Assembly (NCBI RefSeq): GCF_001653795.1
Contig: NZ_CP011514.1
Location: forward strand, 1,494,997 to 1,558,996
DNA length: 64,000 nucleotides
Direction of reading: 5' to 3'
Source: Mitsuaria sp. 7
GTDB lineage: Bacteria > Pseudomonadota > Gammaproteobacteria > Burkholderiales > Burkholderiaceae_C
Part shown: piece by piece, positions 10,249 to 20,300 of the stretch
How positions within the stretch are numbered: position 1 is the stretch's first letter
Layout: each line of letters starts with the position of its first letter
The notes under the pieces: model-generated
What the model was told of the DNA's origin: nothing
Seen by the model: the letters and a program-made list of their open reading frames with translations, nothing else
The model's database searches: none
Position numbers and translations under genes: made by a program

Positions 10249-10260
10249 CTGGAATTCCAG
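10249..10260. promoter_or_regulatory. 12-base perfect palindrome upstream of the F-box-like gene
   Basis: CTGGAATTCCAG, a perfect palindrome in a comparatively AT-rich 180-base gap between the F-box-like gene and the LysM lipoprotein gene. It could be an operator for the F-box-like gene, whose start is about 40 bases away. No regulator is recognisable and chance is not excluded. Confidence 0.25.
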
Positions 10261-10337
10261 AAACGGCGAAGGAGTCGATATGTAGAAACGACGGAGCCGT
10301 GGGTTCACGTGAAAACTGGAGGGGACGTTGAGGCGCA

Positions 10338-10364
10338 GAAAAGCGAAAGGGCGCCGAAGCGCCC
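10338..10364 (-). terminator. Rho-independent terminator after the LysM/TPR lipoprotein gene
   Basis: Read on the minus strand: a 6-bp GGGCGC/GCGCCC stem closed by a TTCG tetraloop, followed directly by TTTCGCTTTTC. It begins 25 bases after the stop of the lipoprotein gene at 10389, where it would separate that gene from the F-box-like gene on the same strand. Confidence 0.8.
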
Positions 10365-10388
10365 CTATCGCATGCGGTCAAGGACCAG

Positions 10389-11444
10389 TCACTTCAGCTG
10401 ATCCGCCTTCGCCTTCAGCGTGACGGCCTTCTGGCGTTCCAGCTTGGCGAGCTCGTTGTCCGGGTCGAGCTGCAGCACGCTGTCCCAGCCCTTGATCGCG
10501 CCGGCCAGATCCTGCTTGGCGAACGCGGTGCGCGCCGTCAGCGTGGCCTTGGCGATCTGCTTCTTGCGGACGGCCTCGATCTTGGCGCCGGCGCCCGGCT
10601 GATCGGCGGCCTCGGCGCGGCGGTATTCCTCCAGCGCCTTGTCGAAGCGGCCCGCGCGGTCGTGCGCATCGCCGGCGCGCATGGCCTTCTCGCCGGGCGT
10701 GAGTTCCGGCGGCGGAGGCGGCGGGGGAGGCGCAGCCGGCGTCGGGGCTGCGGCGACCGTCGTCGTGGCGGGCGGCGTCTGGGCCTGTGCGGCAGCGGCC
10801 GCTGCGGCAGCCGCTGCGGCGGCCGCCTTCGGATCCGGCTTGGACGAGGGACGCGGATACAGCGGGCCCGCCGGCGGCTTGCCGGGGATGCGCAGCACCT
10901 GGCCGCCCGACACCTGGCGCGGCACGCGGATGTCGTTGTAGCGGGCCAGGATGTAGAACGAGTAGATGTCGCCCATGAAGCGGCCTGCGATCCGCGACAG
11001 CGTGTCGCTGGACTGCACCGTGTAGGCGAAGGATTCGCGGCCCAGCTGCTGCACCGGATCGACCGTGATCTGGCGCATCAGGTTGTTGGCCAGCTTGTTG
11101 GCGGGATCCAGCTGCAGCGCGCGCTGCAGCTCGTTGCGGGCCTGGTCTTCCTGGCCGGCCTCCAGCAGCTCGATCGCCTGCATGGCGGTCTTCTGCGACA
11201 GCGCCTGCTCGGCCGCGGTCGGCGGCACGGGCTCAGGCGGAGGCGGGGGCGGCGGCGGTGCCGTCACCACCGGATCCACCGGCGGCGGAGGCGGGGGCGC
11301 GGGTGTGACGCAGGCCGCGAGCGCCAGGCTCAGCAGCAGGGCCGTACCGGCCGCCAGGGGGGAATGACCACGACCCCGCGCCGCTTGCGCGGTCGGGGTC
11401 AGGGGATTCGGAGCATCGGAACGGAAGGTGGTCGACATCGGCAT
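10389..11444 (-). CDS. LysM and TPR lipoprotein of the T6SS locus
   Basis: 351 aa from the ATG at 11444. The signal sequence ends in LALAAC (lipobox). Order of parts: proline-rich spacer, TPR-like helix pair (AMQAIELLEAGQEDQARNELQRALQLDP), a LysM domain (YTVQSSDTLSRIAGRF to VLRIPG), a run of 13 alanines plus prolines, and a C-terminal TPR region. LysM binds peptidoglycan, so it probably anchors something to the wall. A TTG at 11486 with GAGAGGGG only 1-3 bases upstream is an alternative start; ATG at 11438 is another. It diverges from tagH with about 130 bases between, a likely shared promoter region, and ends at a strong terminator. Confidence 0.8.
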   Translation of the reverse strand: MPMSTTFRSDAPNPLTPTAQAARGRGHSPLAAGTALLLSLALAACVTPAPPPPPPVDPVVTAPPPPPPPPEPVPPTAAEQALSQKTAMQAIELLEAGQEDQARNELQRALQLDPANKLANNLMRQITVDPVQQLGRESFAYTVQSSDTLSRIAGRFMGDIYSFYILARYNDIRVPRQVSGGQVLRIPGKPPAGPLYPRPSSKPDPKAAAAAAAAAAAAAQAQTPPATTTVAAAPTPAAPPPPPPPPELTPGEKAMRAGDAHDRAGRFDKALEEYRRAEAADQPGAGAKIEAVRKKQIAKATLTARTAFAKQDLAGAIKGWDSVLQLDPDNELAKLERQKAVTLKAKADQLK

Positions 11445-11576
11445 CACGTCGGGATTCGAGCGGGGTGGAGTATGAAACAGCGACAAGCCCCTCTCAGGTG
11501 ACTTTCGTTCATTGAAGCGGAGCCATTGTCACGCAAACATCCCATGCCAGTCTCCCGAGGTCCCAAAGGCAGCCAC

Positions 11577-13505
11577 ATGACCCTCACCCTGCGCGCGGTG
11601 TCGCTCAACGACCTGCCCCTGACGCAGCCCATCACCGCGCGCTTCGACGCCACCGGGGGAACCATCGGTCGCGCCGACAACAACACCATGGCGCTGCCGG
11701 ACCCGGAGCGCCACATCTCGCGCCAGCAGGCCGAGATCAGCGCCGAAGCCGGCGGCTATGTCATCCGCAACGTCGGCAGCGCCAACCCCATCACCGTCGC
11801 CGGCCAGCCCGTGGGCCAGGGCCAGGCCGTGCCGTTGCGTCATCTGGACATGGTCCGGATCGGCGGCTACCTGCTGGAAGTCCAGAGCGAGGCCGGCGCC
11901 GACAACGGCGCCACGGTCATCCGCCGCGCGCCCGACCTGAGCCGGCCCGTGACGCAGGGACCGGCTATCGCCGCGGCCCCGTCGCCGGCCGCCTTGTCCA
12001 GCTCCAACCCGTTCGCCGACCTGTTCGGCGGCACGTCGCCGCCGCCCGACGTCTTCAACGCCTCGCCGTCGCCGGCGCCGCACGTCTCCGCCTTCGCGGC
12101 CCCGCCCGTGCAGGCGCCGCCGCCCGCGTCGGCCGGTCCGATGATGCTGCCCGACGACTTCGATCCGTTCGCGCCGCCGCCGTCGCGGGCCGCGCCGGTG
12201 TCGTCGCCCTTGTCGCCCTCGTCATCGTCTTCCTCGTCGATGTCCGGCGGTGCCTCGTCCTTCGATCCGTTCGGCGGGCTCGATCTGGCGCCGCCGCCCG
12301 CGCCGGCCCTGCCGCCGGCGCGCAACGACGACCTGGGCTTCGGCGGTGCCTTCGCCGACCTCGTGCCGGGCGACAACAACCGGTCGCTGGACGACCTCTT
12401 CGGCCTGCAGCCCGGTGGCAGCGATCCGCTGGCCGGCTTCATGGCCGGCGCGTCCAAGCCCGGCGATGCGCTGCGCGACACGGTGGCCTCGGATCCGCTG
12501 GCGCTGTTCGGCGCCGCCGCCCCCGCGACGAACACCGAGCCTCAGACCCCCGCGCTACCGGACCACACCCCGGCGCTGAACTCGGCCTTCCGGCCGCCGG
12601 AGATCCGGACGCCGCCGCCGGTTCAACCGGTTCAACCGGTTCAGCCACCCGTGGCCGCCCTCCCGCCAGCGGTCGTCGCGCCGGTCATGCCGCCCGTGAC
12701 GGCCCCGGTCGCGGCGCCCGTGATGCCGCCTGTGGCGCCGCCGCCGCTGGCGGTCGTCCCGCCGCCGTACATGCCGCCCGCTTATGTGCCGCCGCCCGCG
12801 CCGACGGTGGCCGCCGCGCCGACGGCCCCAGCGGCTCCGGGCCAGGCGGCCGACACCGCCGCGCTCTGGCAGGCTTTCTGCGAGGGCGCGGGCATCCGCA
12901 TGGCCGCGCCGCCGCAAGGCTTGAACCCGGATCTGATGCGCGTCATCGGCTCCCTGCTGAACGCCTCCGTCGACGGCGCGTTGCGCATGATGGCCGTGCG
13001 CGCCGCGACGAAACACGAGCTGCGCGCGCAGGTGACCGTCATCCGCTCGCGCGAGAACAACCCGCTGAAGTTCTCGCCCGATGCGCAGTCGGCGCTCGAG
13101 CAGCTGCTCCAGCCGCCGGTGCGGGGATTCCTGCCCGGTCCCGCGGCGATGCAGGACGCGATGCGCGACCTGGTCGGCCACACGATCGGCACGATGGCCG
13201 GCACGCGCGCCGCGTTGGAGGGCGTGCTGACGCGCTTCCAGCCCAAGGCGCTGGAGGCCAAGCTCACGAGCCGGTCGGTGCTGGACAGCGTCCTGGCGAT
13301 GAACCGCAAGGCCAAGCTCTGGGAGCTCTACCTGCAGCATTTCGAGTCCATCAAGGACGAGGCGCAGGAGGACTTCCACACGCTGTTCGGCAAGGCCTTC
13401 CTGGAGGCCTATGAAGACCAGCTCGAGCGCCTGAGCCAGCATGGGCAGAGCGCGTCCGCGTCTTCGCCGTCACCACAACAACAAGCACAGCAGAGCGGGG
13501 CTTGA
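11577..13505 (+). CDS. tagH: T6SS-associated FHA domain protein TagH
   Basis: 642 aa. The N-terminal FHA domain (about 1-100; GGTIGRADNNTM, RHISRQQAEI, and NVGSANPITV) binds phosphothreonine. A roughly 320-residue Pro/Ala/Ser-rich linker contains a 9-base tandem repeat coding VQP (12618-12643). The C-terminal approximately 200 residues, from FCEGAGI through LYLQHFESIKDEAQEDFHTLFGKAFLEAYE, are the TagH-specific domain. In studied systems the FHA protein is phosphorylated by PpkA and dephosphorylated by PppA to switch assembly on and off; both partners are present here. The start at 11577 is chosen for AAGGCAG 6 bases upstream and for the beginning of the FHA fold. Confidence 0.92.
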   Translation: MTLTLRAVSLNDLPLTQPITARFDATGGTIGRADNNTMALPDPERHISRQQAEISAEAGGYVIRNVGSANPITVAGQPVGQGQAVPLRHLDMVRIGGYLLEVQSEAGADNGATVIRRAPDLSRPVTQGPAIAAAPSPAALSSSNPFADLFGGTSPPPDVFNASPSPAPHVSAFAAPPVQAPPPASAGPMMLPDDFDPFAPPPSRAAPVSSPLSPSSSSSSSMSGGASSFDPFGGLDLAPPPAPALPPARNDDLGFGGAFADLVPGDNNRSLDDLFGLQPGGSDPLAGFMAGASKPGDALRDTVASDPLALFGAAAPATNTEPQTPALPDHTPALNSAFRPPEIRTPPPVQPVQPVQPPVAALPPAVVAPVMPPVTAPVAAPVMPPVAPPPLAVVPPPYMPPAYVPPPAPTVAAAPTAPAAPGQAADTAALWQAFCEGAGIRMAAPPQGLNPDLMRVIGSLLNASVDGALRMMAVRAATKHELRAQVTVIRSRENNPLKFSPDAQSALEQLLQPPVRGFLPGPAAMQDAMRDLVGHTIGTMAGTRAALEGVLTRFQPKALEAKLTSRSVLDSVLAMNRKAKLWELYLQHFESIKDEAQEDFHTLFGKAFLEAYEDQLERLSQHGQSASASSPSPQQQAQQSGA

Positions 13506-13538
13506 GCCCCGCCACTTGTCCTACACGTCGTTCATACC

Positions 13539-14408
13539 ATGCTCAAGATCAGGGTTGCCGCCTGCAGCGAACAAGGCGCGCGCAACAACAACGAGGACGC
13601 CATCGTGGCGCACGAGAACGGCCCCGGCTGGTATGCCGTGCTGGCCGACGGCGCCGGCGGCCACCGCAACGGGGCCGAGGCCGCGCGCCGGGCCGTGCAC
13701 CGCATGCAGACCAGCCTGGGCGACGCGACGCTGCCGTGGCGCCCGGAGCTGCTCACCGGCGCGGTGCTGGCCGCGCACGACGACGTGCGTCGCGGCGTCG
13801 AAGGCACCGGCCGCGACCGCATGCACACGACGCTGGTCGCGCTGTGCGTCGACGCGCAGCGCAACTTCGCGCTGTGGACGCACGTGGGCGACTCGCGCCT
13901 GTACCGCATCCGCGGCGGGCAGATCGACACGATCACGCAGGACGACAGCGTCGTGCAGATGCTGATCGAGGCCGGCCTCCTGACGCCCGAGCAGGCGGAA
14001 GACCACCCGCACAAGAACCACCTCGTGGCCGCGCTCGGCATCGAGGACGACCTGAACCCGCACACCACCTCGCCGCAGCCGCTGCAGGACGGGGACGTCT
14101 TCCTGCTGTGCAGCGACGGCTGGTGGGGCAGCGCGGGCGACACCCTGATCCACGACACGCTGGGTGCCGCCGGGTCGCCGGACGACTGGCTGGCGGCGAT
14201 GCGCGGGGTGATCGAGGAACGGCGGCTGCCGGATCAGGACAACTTCAGCGCGATCGCGCTGTGGGTGGGCGAACCGGTGCTGGCCTCCGTGGCGCAGACG
14301 CCCACGGACGAAGCGGGCAGCGCAGCGCAGGAGTCGACGGTCGACTCCGGCCCGATCCCGCTGGAAGAGGAAGAAGAGGACGACTCGACGCGGCGCATGC
14401 CGCTCTGA
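13539..14408 (+). CDS. pppA: PP2C-family Ser/Thr phosphatase PppA
   Basis: 289 aa. PP2C motifs in order: ARNNNEDA near residue 15, VLADGAGGHRNGAEAA (metal-binding Asp and Gly), THVGDSRLYRIRGGQI, LLCSDGWWGS and QDNFSAIALW (last metal-binding Asp). An acidic tail (LEEEEEDD) follows. It lies 33 bases after tagH on the same strand, so it is almost certainly co-transcribed and is the expected antagonist of the T6SS kinase at the window start. The Shine-Dalgarno is weak, which may mean coupling to tagH translation. Confidence 0.92.
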   Translation: MLKIRVAACSEQGARNNNEDAIVAHENGPGWYAVLADGAGGHRNGAEAARRAVHRMQTSLGDATLPWRPELLTGAVLAAHDDVRRGVEGTGRDRMHTTLVALCVDAQRNFALWTHVGDSRLYRIRGGQIDTITQDDSVVQMLIEAGLLTPEQAEDHPHKNHLVAALGIEDDLNPHTTSPQPLQDGDVFLLCSDGWWGSAGDTLIHDTLGAAGSPDDWLAAMRGVIEERRLPDQDNFSAIALWVGEPVLASVAQTPTDEAGSAAQESTVDSGPIPLEEEEEDDSTRRMPL

Positions 14409-14422
14409 GTCTCGGCGCGGCT

Positions 14423-15979
14423 TCAGGTCGCTCGCGCGCGTTTCGTGGGTTTCGTGGGTTTCGTCGATTTTTCGGGCTTGGCGCGCTTCGTCGCGCCATC
14501 GGGGTCAGATCTTGCCGCCGACCACTGCGTCGGCGACGCCACGAACGCGCTCAACCGCAGCGCGGTCCTCGACAACGCCGCCGCCGTCTCCAGGTTGCTC
14601 TGCGCGACCTGTTCCGCATCGGCCGTCGCGCGGCCGACGTCGGTCAGCGCGACCTCCAGCTGACGTCCGGCGCTGGACTGCTGGTGCGTGGCCATCTTGA
14701 TCTCCTTGCTCGCGATGTCCGACGCGGCCACGCGCTCCGAGATCAGTGTGAACATGGCCTCCGCTTCCGAGAACAGCGATGAGTTCGCCGCCACCGCCTT
14801 CACGCCCGCTTCCGTCGACATGATGGTGGCGTTGGAGACGTTGCGGATCGAGTCCAGCTGCCGCCGGATGTCCACCGCGTCGGCGCGCACCTTCTCGGCC
14901 AGGCGGCGGATCTCGTCGGCGACCGCGCGGAAGCGTTCACCGGCATCGCCCGCGGCGTAGGCCTCGATGGTGGCGTTGATCGCGAGGATGTTGGTGCGCT
15001 CTGCCAGTTCCTCGATGGCGCCGAGCACGGTGGAGGCGCCCTGGACCTCCTTGCCCAGCGTCGTCATCTGCGTGACGACCATGTCGATCTGCTGGCTCAG
15101 CCCGACGGTGGCCTCGCGTGCGCGGGCCATCGCGTGGCTGCCGGCATTGGCGGCGCGGGTGCTGGCCGAGGCCATCTCCTCGACCTCGGTCGAGCGCTGC
15201 GCGATCTGGTTCGCGGCGGCCTGCACCTCGTGCATCGTGGCGGTGAGCTCGATGGCGGCGGAGGAGGTCTGCTTCGTCGCCGCGGCCTGCCGCAGCGAGG
15301 AGGCCTCGAGTTCCCGCGAGCGGTCCGCCACGTCGACGGCGGATGCGCCCACCATCTGCGTCAGGAGGCGCTGCAGCAGCAGACCGGTGACGGCGACGAT
15401 CAGCAGGCCGAGCGCCGTGCCTCCGAGCCCCACGGCCTTGATCGTCCGCGTGGTGTCGCCCATCTCGGCCGAACGCGCCTCCAGGTGCCGGACCTCGTCC
15501 TGCTCCATGTCGTTGAAACGGGCGCGCAGCCGCTCCATGCGCTGACGGACCTGGTTGACCTTGGGGGACCGGGTGACCTCTTCCAGCGTCATCGTCTGGC
15601 GGTCGGCGATGCGTTCACGGAACAGCACGAGGAGCGCCGAGATGTCCTTCTCCGTGTTGTCCAGGTCCACGGCGCGCGCCCGCCAGGCGGGCGTCACGCG
15701 GATCTCGGCCATGTCGGCGTTGACCTCGGCGGTCGACTTGTCGAGCGCCGTCAGATAGCCCGGGTCCTTGGTCAGCATGAAACCGCGCTGCGCCGCTTCG
15801 GCCTCGGCCACGTCGTTCAGCAGCTCGGCCAGGATGCGCAGGCCCTGGTGGCTCTGCGTCACGCCGGCGGCGGCCGACTCCATCAGGTAGGCGCTCCGCA
15901 TGGCGACGGCGCCGACGCCGCACAGCACCGCCGCGGCCAGCAGGAATCCCAGCGCGAGGCTGTGTCCGAAGGTCTTCAT
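14423..15979 (-). CDS. Methyl-accepting chemotaxis protein with CHASE3-like sensor
   Basis: 518 aa from the ATG at 15979 (AGGGAG about 10 bases upstream; the frame is open to a TTG at 16003). A first membrane helix (about 8-28), a CHASE3-like periplasmic helix bundle (EAEAAQRGFMLTKDPGYL is typical), a second membrane helix (about 184-208) and then a cytoplasmic coiled-coil. The signalling tip reads EELAERTNILAINATIEAYAAG, clearly different from the canonical [23 protein letters not shown] in the other chemoreceptor of this window. No clear HAMP domain. The C-terminus is a Lys/Pro/Thr-rich tail instead of a CheR-binding pentapeptide. It sits convergent to pppA, inside the T6SS cluster. Confidence 0.88.
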   Translation of the reverse strand: MKTFGHSLALGFLLAAAVLCGVGAVAMRSAYLMESAAAGVTQSHQGLRILAELLNDVAEAEAAQRGFMLTKDPGYLTALDKSTAEVNADMAEIRVTPAWRARAVDLDNTEKDISALLVLFRERIADRQTMTLEEVTRSPKVNQVRQRMERLRARFNDMEQDEVRHLEARSAEMGDTTRTIKAVGLGGTALGLLIVAVTGLLLQRLLTQMVGASAVDVADRSRELEASSLRQAAATKQTSSAAIELTATMHEVQAAANQIAQRSTEVEEMASASTRAANAGSHAMARAREATVGLSQQIDMVVTQMTTLGKEVQGASTVLGAIEELAERTNILAINATIEAYAAGDAGERFRAVADEIRRLAEKVRADAVDIRRQLDSIRNVSNATIMSTEAGVKAVAANSSLFSEAEAMFTLISERVAASDIASKEIKMATHQQSSAGRQLEVALTDVGRATADAEQVAQSNLETAAALSRTALRLSAFVASPTQWSAARSDPDGATKRAKPEKSTKPTKPTKRARAT

Positions 15980-16197
15980 GTGCGTGTTCTCCCTGGGACG
16001 CAATGTCGCACAGGTGGCGCCGCAGGTCTCGTGCCTTCCATGTGGGGGGTGGACGAGGCGCGGTCTTCAGGGCTTAGGCAAACCCATCTGCGGGCAAATC
16101 CAGATTGACGCGCTACCGGTGCTCGCCGCCAATCCATGCGGATATCGCAGAACGGAAGGCTGGTTCAGTCATCGATAGACCGCATCAAGGAGGTGGG

Positions 16198-16620
16198 ATG
16201 GAGATTTCCCTTGTCGATCCGATCGAATGGGCGCGTAGTCATCCCGAGATGTTCTTCGGGACAGACGCAGTCGAACCCGTTCACTTGCTTTGGTACTTGT
16301 TGGGCGACGTCATTGAACTGGGGAGAGGAACTTGCGTCGTCTTCCAGGAAGGTGAGTGGACGGTCGTCGGGAGCGACGTGGACTGGCTGCAGCATGATCA
16401 GTACGCGCCGGAGGAACTGTTCGCCCACGTGGTGGCCGAGCCGAAACGCGGCGTTCATTCGATGAGAGGGGAGATCCTCGTCGGCGCCTTCGCACGACAC
16501 ATCTCCCTGGGGCTCGAAGGCAAGCTACACAGGATCGTTGGCGAGCTGCCACCCAAGCAAGTGCAGGATCGCGCGAGCCAACTCCATCAGGCCATCTTCT
16601 TCTCATTGCCCCCGCCGTAG
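16198..16620 (+). CDS. Hypothetical protein with weak GyrB N-terminus resemblance
   Basis: 140 aa. A very strong ribosome site (AAGGAGG) fixes the start. The N-terminal half (DPIEWARSHPEMFFGT, then HLLWYLLGDVIE) resembles the start of GyrB/ParE ATPase domains, where a RxRPxMYIG motif precedes a helix carrying the Asn of the GHKL fold; here that helix ends in DVIE instead of DNSVDE, so ATP binding is doubtful. It is convergent with tagF and divergent from the chemoreceptor, and looks somewhat less GC-rich than the T6SS genes. Function unknown; a T6SS immunity or regulatory role is possible but unsupported. Confidence 0.65.
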   Translation: MEISLVDPIEWARSHPEMFFGTDAVEPVHLLWYLLGDVIELGRGTCVVFQEGEWTVVGSDVDWLQHDQYAPEELFAHVVAEPKRGVHSMRGEILVGAFARHISLGLEGKLHRIVGELPPKQVQDRASQLHQAIFFSLPPP

Positions 16621-16634
16621 ATCCGGCGGCGACA

Positions 16635-17345
16635 TCAGCCCGCCTTCTTCTCCAGCATCGCCGCGAACGCCTCCACGTACGGCAAGCCCGGCCCCCAGCG
16701 CATGTGGACCGGCTGCCCGGGCTCCGGGTTGGGCGACCACACCGTGCAACCGGCCAGGCGTTCCAGCAGTTCACCCGCCGCCAGCATCGGCACCGCCGCG
16801 GTGAGCAGGCTCGCCGGGGCGGTGTAGGTCACCCACTGCACCGCGTTCTCCGGCGCGGGCAAGGTCGCCGCGTGGCTGGAAGGCCAGGGCGGCGCGGCGG
16901 CCAGCGCCGCCTCCAGCGAGTTCACCGTCGCCGTGTCGTCCAGCGTGCGCATCGCCGCGTTGGCCAGCACCGTGTACCAGCGGTCCAGGTGATCCAGCCC
17001 GGCGCGGTCCACCGGCGGCTGCGCGCGCGGCTGCGCGATCACCAGCGGGAAGTAGCGCCCGACGTTGTCGCAGCTGGCCATCAGCACGCCGAACCACCAC
17101 TTCATGTCGACCACGCCCGGCGCCCACGCGAAGCGCAGCACCGGCGCGGTCAGGTAGGTGTCGAGCCAGCGGGGACCGAGCGTCTTCGGCAGGTCCTGCA
17201 TCATTCCGGACAGCCACGCGTCGCAATGCTGCACGCAGTGCTGCGGTAGGCGCCGCTGGGCGAAGTCGCCCAGTGCGGCGACCTTGCCGTACCAGCCGGG
17301 GACGGCGTCGCCGGCGGTGTTCAGTGCTTCGGGCAGCGCGCTCAT
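16635..17345 (-). CDS. tagF: T6SS-associated protein TagF
   Basis: 236 aa. The N-terminal GWYGKVAALGDFAQRRLP is the TagF signature (usual form GWFGKLPSRGDF), followed by WLDTYLTAPVLRFAWAPG and GVLMASCDNVGRYFPLVIA. In Pseudomonas TagF is a post-translational repressor of the T6SS that acts on the FHA protein. Here it is the last gene of the tssJ-tssK-tssL-tssM-tagF run, 22 bases after tssM, with AGGAG 9 bases before the ATG. No PppA domain is fused, in keeping with a separate pppA. Confidence 0.92.
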   Translation of the reverse strand: MSALPEALNTAGDAVPGWYGKVAALGDFAQRRLPQHCVQHCDAWLSGMMQDLPKTLGPRWLDTYLTAPVLRFAWAPGVVDMKWWFGVLMASCDNVGRYFPLVIAQPRAQPPVDRAGLDHLDRWYTVLANAAMRTLDDTATVNSLEAALAAAPPWPSSHAATLPAPENAVQWVTYTAPASLLTAAVPMLAAGELLERLAGCTVWSPNPEPGQPVHMRWGPGLPYVEAFAAMLEKKAG

Positions 17346-17367
17346 GATCGGGCTCTCCTGATGTGGC

Positions 17368-20300
17368 TCACAGACCGCCCGGGCAGCGGAACTCGTTGAG
17401 TTCCTGCAGGCGGAACGGATTGCGGACGCTGCTGGCGGTGACCTCGAAGACCGCCTTGCGGCCTTCGATCTCGAAGGTGGCCTTGAAGCGCTCCGGCGCG
17501 GCGGTCTTCTCGATCTTGACGCGGTCGAAGAGCCGGAACAGCGCCCACGGGCCGTCGTTGACCAGACCCGACGAACCGCTCGCGCTGACCGGGCTCAGCT
17601 GCACCCGCACCTGCGAGCTGCCGCGCGGTCCCGGCCACTGCACCGAGGTCGGGATCTGCGGACCGTGGCTGTAGCGCACGATCTGGCCGTCCACGTCCAG
17701 GATGAACTGCTGGATCGTGGTGTCCATCTCGATGGGCTTGAAGTCCAGCCGCAGCGACGGCGCGTTGCTGCCGGGGAAGAAGGTCTCCTTGATCGCCTGC
17801 GCGCGCTGGAACTGCGGCAGCGTGCCGCTGTCCCCGCCCAGCGGCGTGCCCTCGACCGCGCGGAACTTCCACGGCCGCGTCGTCGTGTCCACGTAGGGCG
17901 CGAGCTTCTGCTGGAAGAGCTGGTCGATCTTGCCGCCCGGTCCGAACAGCATCGCGAAGTCCGCCTGCGTGGCGTCGCGCGGCGAGTTGCGGTCCAGCGG
18001 ATAACGTCCGGCCACGGCCTGGTTGCAGAACTCGCCGACCTGCGAGCGCACCTCCATGCCGAGGTTCTGGCGCATCGCGCCCTGCGACACGCGGGCGCTG
18101 CTGCTGCCCAGGTCGTCGAGCATGGTGCGCAGCGGCTCGGGGCTCATCGCGGCGGCGGCCTTCAGGCGCGTGGGCACCGGCGACGGCGGCGGGGCGCTGC
18201 CGCCCTTGAGCGCGGAGTCGGCCGCCGTCAGCATGATGTTGGCCTCGGCGATCAGGCCGACCGTCTCGTCCAGCGGCGCCTTGCCGCCGCCCGGTGGGGC
18301 CGTGACCATGCTGCGCAGGCCGACGAAGCGCTCGTCGACGATGTTCTCGATGCGCGGTGCGTTCGGGTCCGCGGCGTTCGGCTGGCCGGGCTTGTTCGAG
18401 AAGATGCCCGCCACCTTTTCGCGGGTCTGCTGGACCAGGTCCGCGGCACGGCGCTCGGCGTTCTCGATCGCGTTGCCGGGCTGCGCGAGCGTGGTCTCGC
18501 GCGAGGCCGCCCGCAGGAACGGACCCAGCGGGCTGTCCGGCGCGGACAGCATGCGCGAGCGCTCCACCGACTGCGGCACCGTGGCCATCGGCAGCAGCTT
18601 CACGCTGTTGAGGAAGGACTCCCAGGAGGCCGCGTAGTCGTTGAGGTAGAGCCGGCGCACGTCGTCGACCAGCGGCGCGTTGGCGCGCACGATCGCCGAC
18701 GCGTCCTTGGGGGCGGCGGCGACGCCGAGCACCCAGGGCTCTTCCGCGGCGAGCTCGTCCGCGACCTGGCCGACCCGCGGCTGGAAGCCGCGCAGGTAGG
18801 CGTCACGGGTGAAGAAGCCCGGCACGCCCTGCGTCAGCGGCGCGCCGTTGGCCCGTGTGAACAGCAGCGGCGCGTTGTGGCCGCCGGCGCGCGCGACGGT
18901 GAAGTCGGGGTACTCGGTGCCCAGGCCTTGCGCCCGCAGCCGGTTGTAGATCCGCTGCGGCAGCGGCTGCGTCGCGAGCTGCGTGCGCACCGAGGTCAGC
19001 AGCGAGGCGTCCTCCGGCAGCGGCGAGGCGATGCCGCCCTGCGACAGCAACGCGTCCAGGTGGGCGCCGAGCGCCTCGCGCTGGTCCGGCGTGAGCTCGC
19101 GGCGCGTGCTCTCCCAGTCGCCCTCGATGTGCTGCTTCAGCGCCGGCGCGTCGAAGTGCTGCGGGTCGTGCAGCATCACGTAGGCCTTGAGCGCCTCGTA
19201 CAGCGTGACGGGGGTGGCCGCGCCCTGGCGCAGCTGTTCCTCGATGCGCAGCACCAGCCGCGGCAGGACCGCGTCGCCCAGCATCCGCTGGTAGGCCGCG
19301 CGGGCCGCGCTGTCGAGCTTCTTGCCCTGGAAGAGGCCCAGCCGCATCGACCAGGGCACCTTGTCGTCGACCGCCGCCAACGCGCGCGTCGCTTGCAGCG
19401 CGGGCAGGATGGGCAGCAGGTCGGCGGAGGCGCGGTTGGGCGTCGCCTGCAGCAGCTCGCGGACTTGGTCCGCGCGCGCCGAGGTCTCTTCCAGGTACTT
19501 CTTGTTGTTGAAGTAGCTGACGGTCCAGGCCGTGAGCATGCCGATGCCCGCCACCGCGACGACCGCATAGCCCGCCAGTGCCATCGCGTTGCGTCGGCGC
19601 TCCCAGCCGCGGTGCGTGCCGCCCAGGCCGGCTTCGGCGAAGACGACCTCGTTGAGCAGCCGGTTCAGGAAGTAGCTGCGACCGCTGGCCTGGTTGGGCG
19701 CCTGCACCGCGTTCTCGATCTGGTAGCTGCGCGCGACCGAGCCGAGCACCCGGTCGATCGGCGTGCCTTCCTGCGTGCCGCTGACGAAGTAGACGCCGCG
19801 CAGCAGCGGCTGGGATTCGTAAGGGGAGGGCGCGAAGACGCCCTCGGCGAACTCGGCCAGCAGCGCGCGCAGGCTCGCGAACTGCGCCGGGAAACCGTAG
19901 ATGCGCGCGCGGCGCTGCGGGTCGCGCTCGGCTTGCAGGCGGTCGATCAGGCCGTTCTGCAGGCGCTGCTCGAGGGCGTCGAACTCCGCGCCGTAGCCGG
20001 CCAGCGGCGAGGTGCTGTTGCGCGGGAAGGTGAAGCCCCAGGGCGCGGCGCGCTGGTCCTTGTCGACCGTCGCGAAGTAGTCCATGAAGCCCGACAGCAG
20101 GTCGGCCTTGGTGACCAGCAGGTAGACCGGGAAGCGGATGTCCAGGTCCTTCTGCAGCTCCTGCACGCGGGCGCGCACGGTGGCGGCATGCTGGGCGCGC
20201 TCCGACGGGCTGCGCGCGAGCAGGTCCGTCACCGAGACCGTCACCAGCGCGCCGTTGATCGGCTGGCGCGGACGCGAGCGGCGCAGCATCTGCAGGAAGC

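Noticed and set aside
10209..10300. Plant-inducible-promoter/HrpB-type box (TTCG repeats) upstream of the F-box-like gene
   Set aside because: TTCG motifs are present but about 26 bases apart, not the required 15-16.
12618..12643. 9-base tandem repeat in tagH as a mobile or regulatory element
   Set aside because: Explained as a short VQP expansion in a proline-rich linker.
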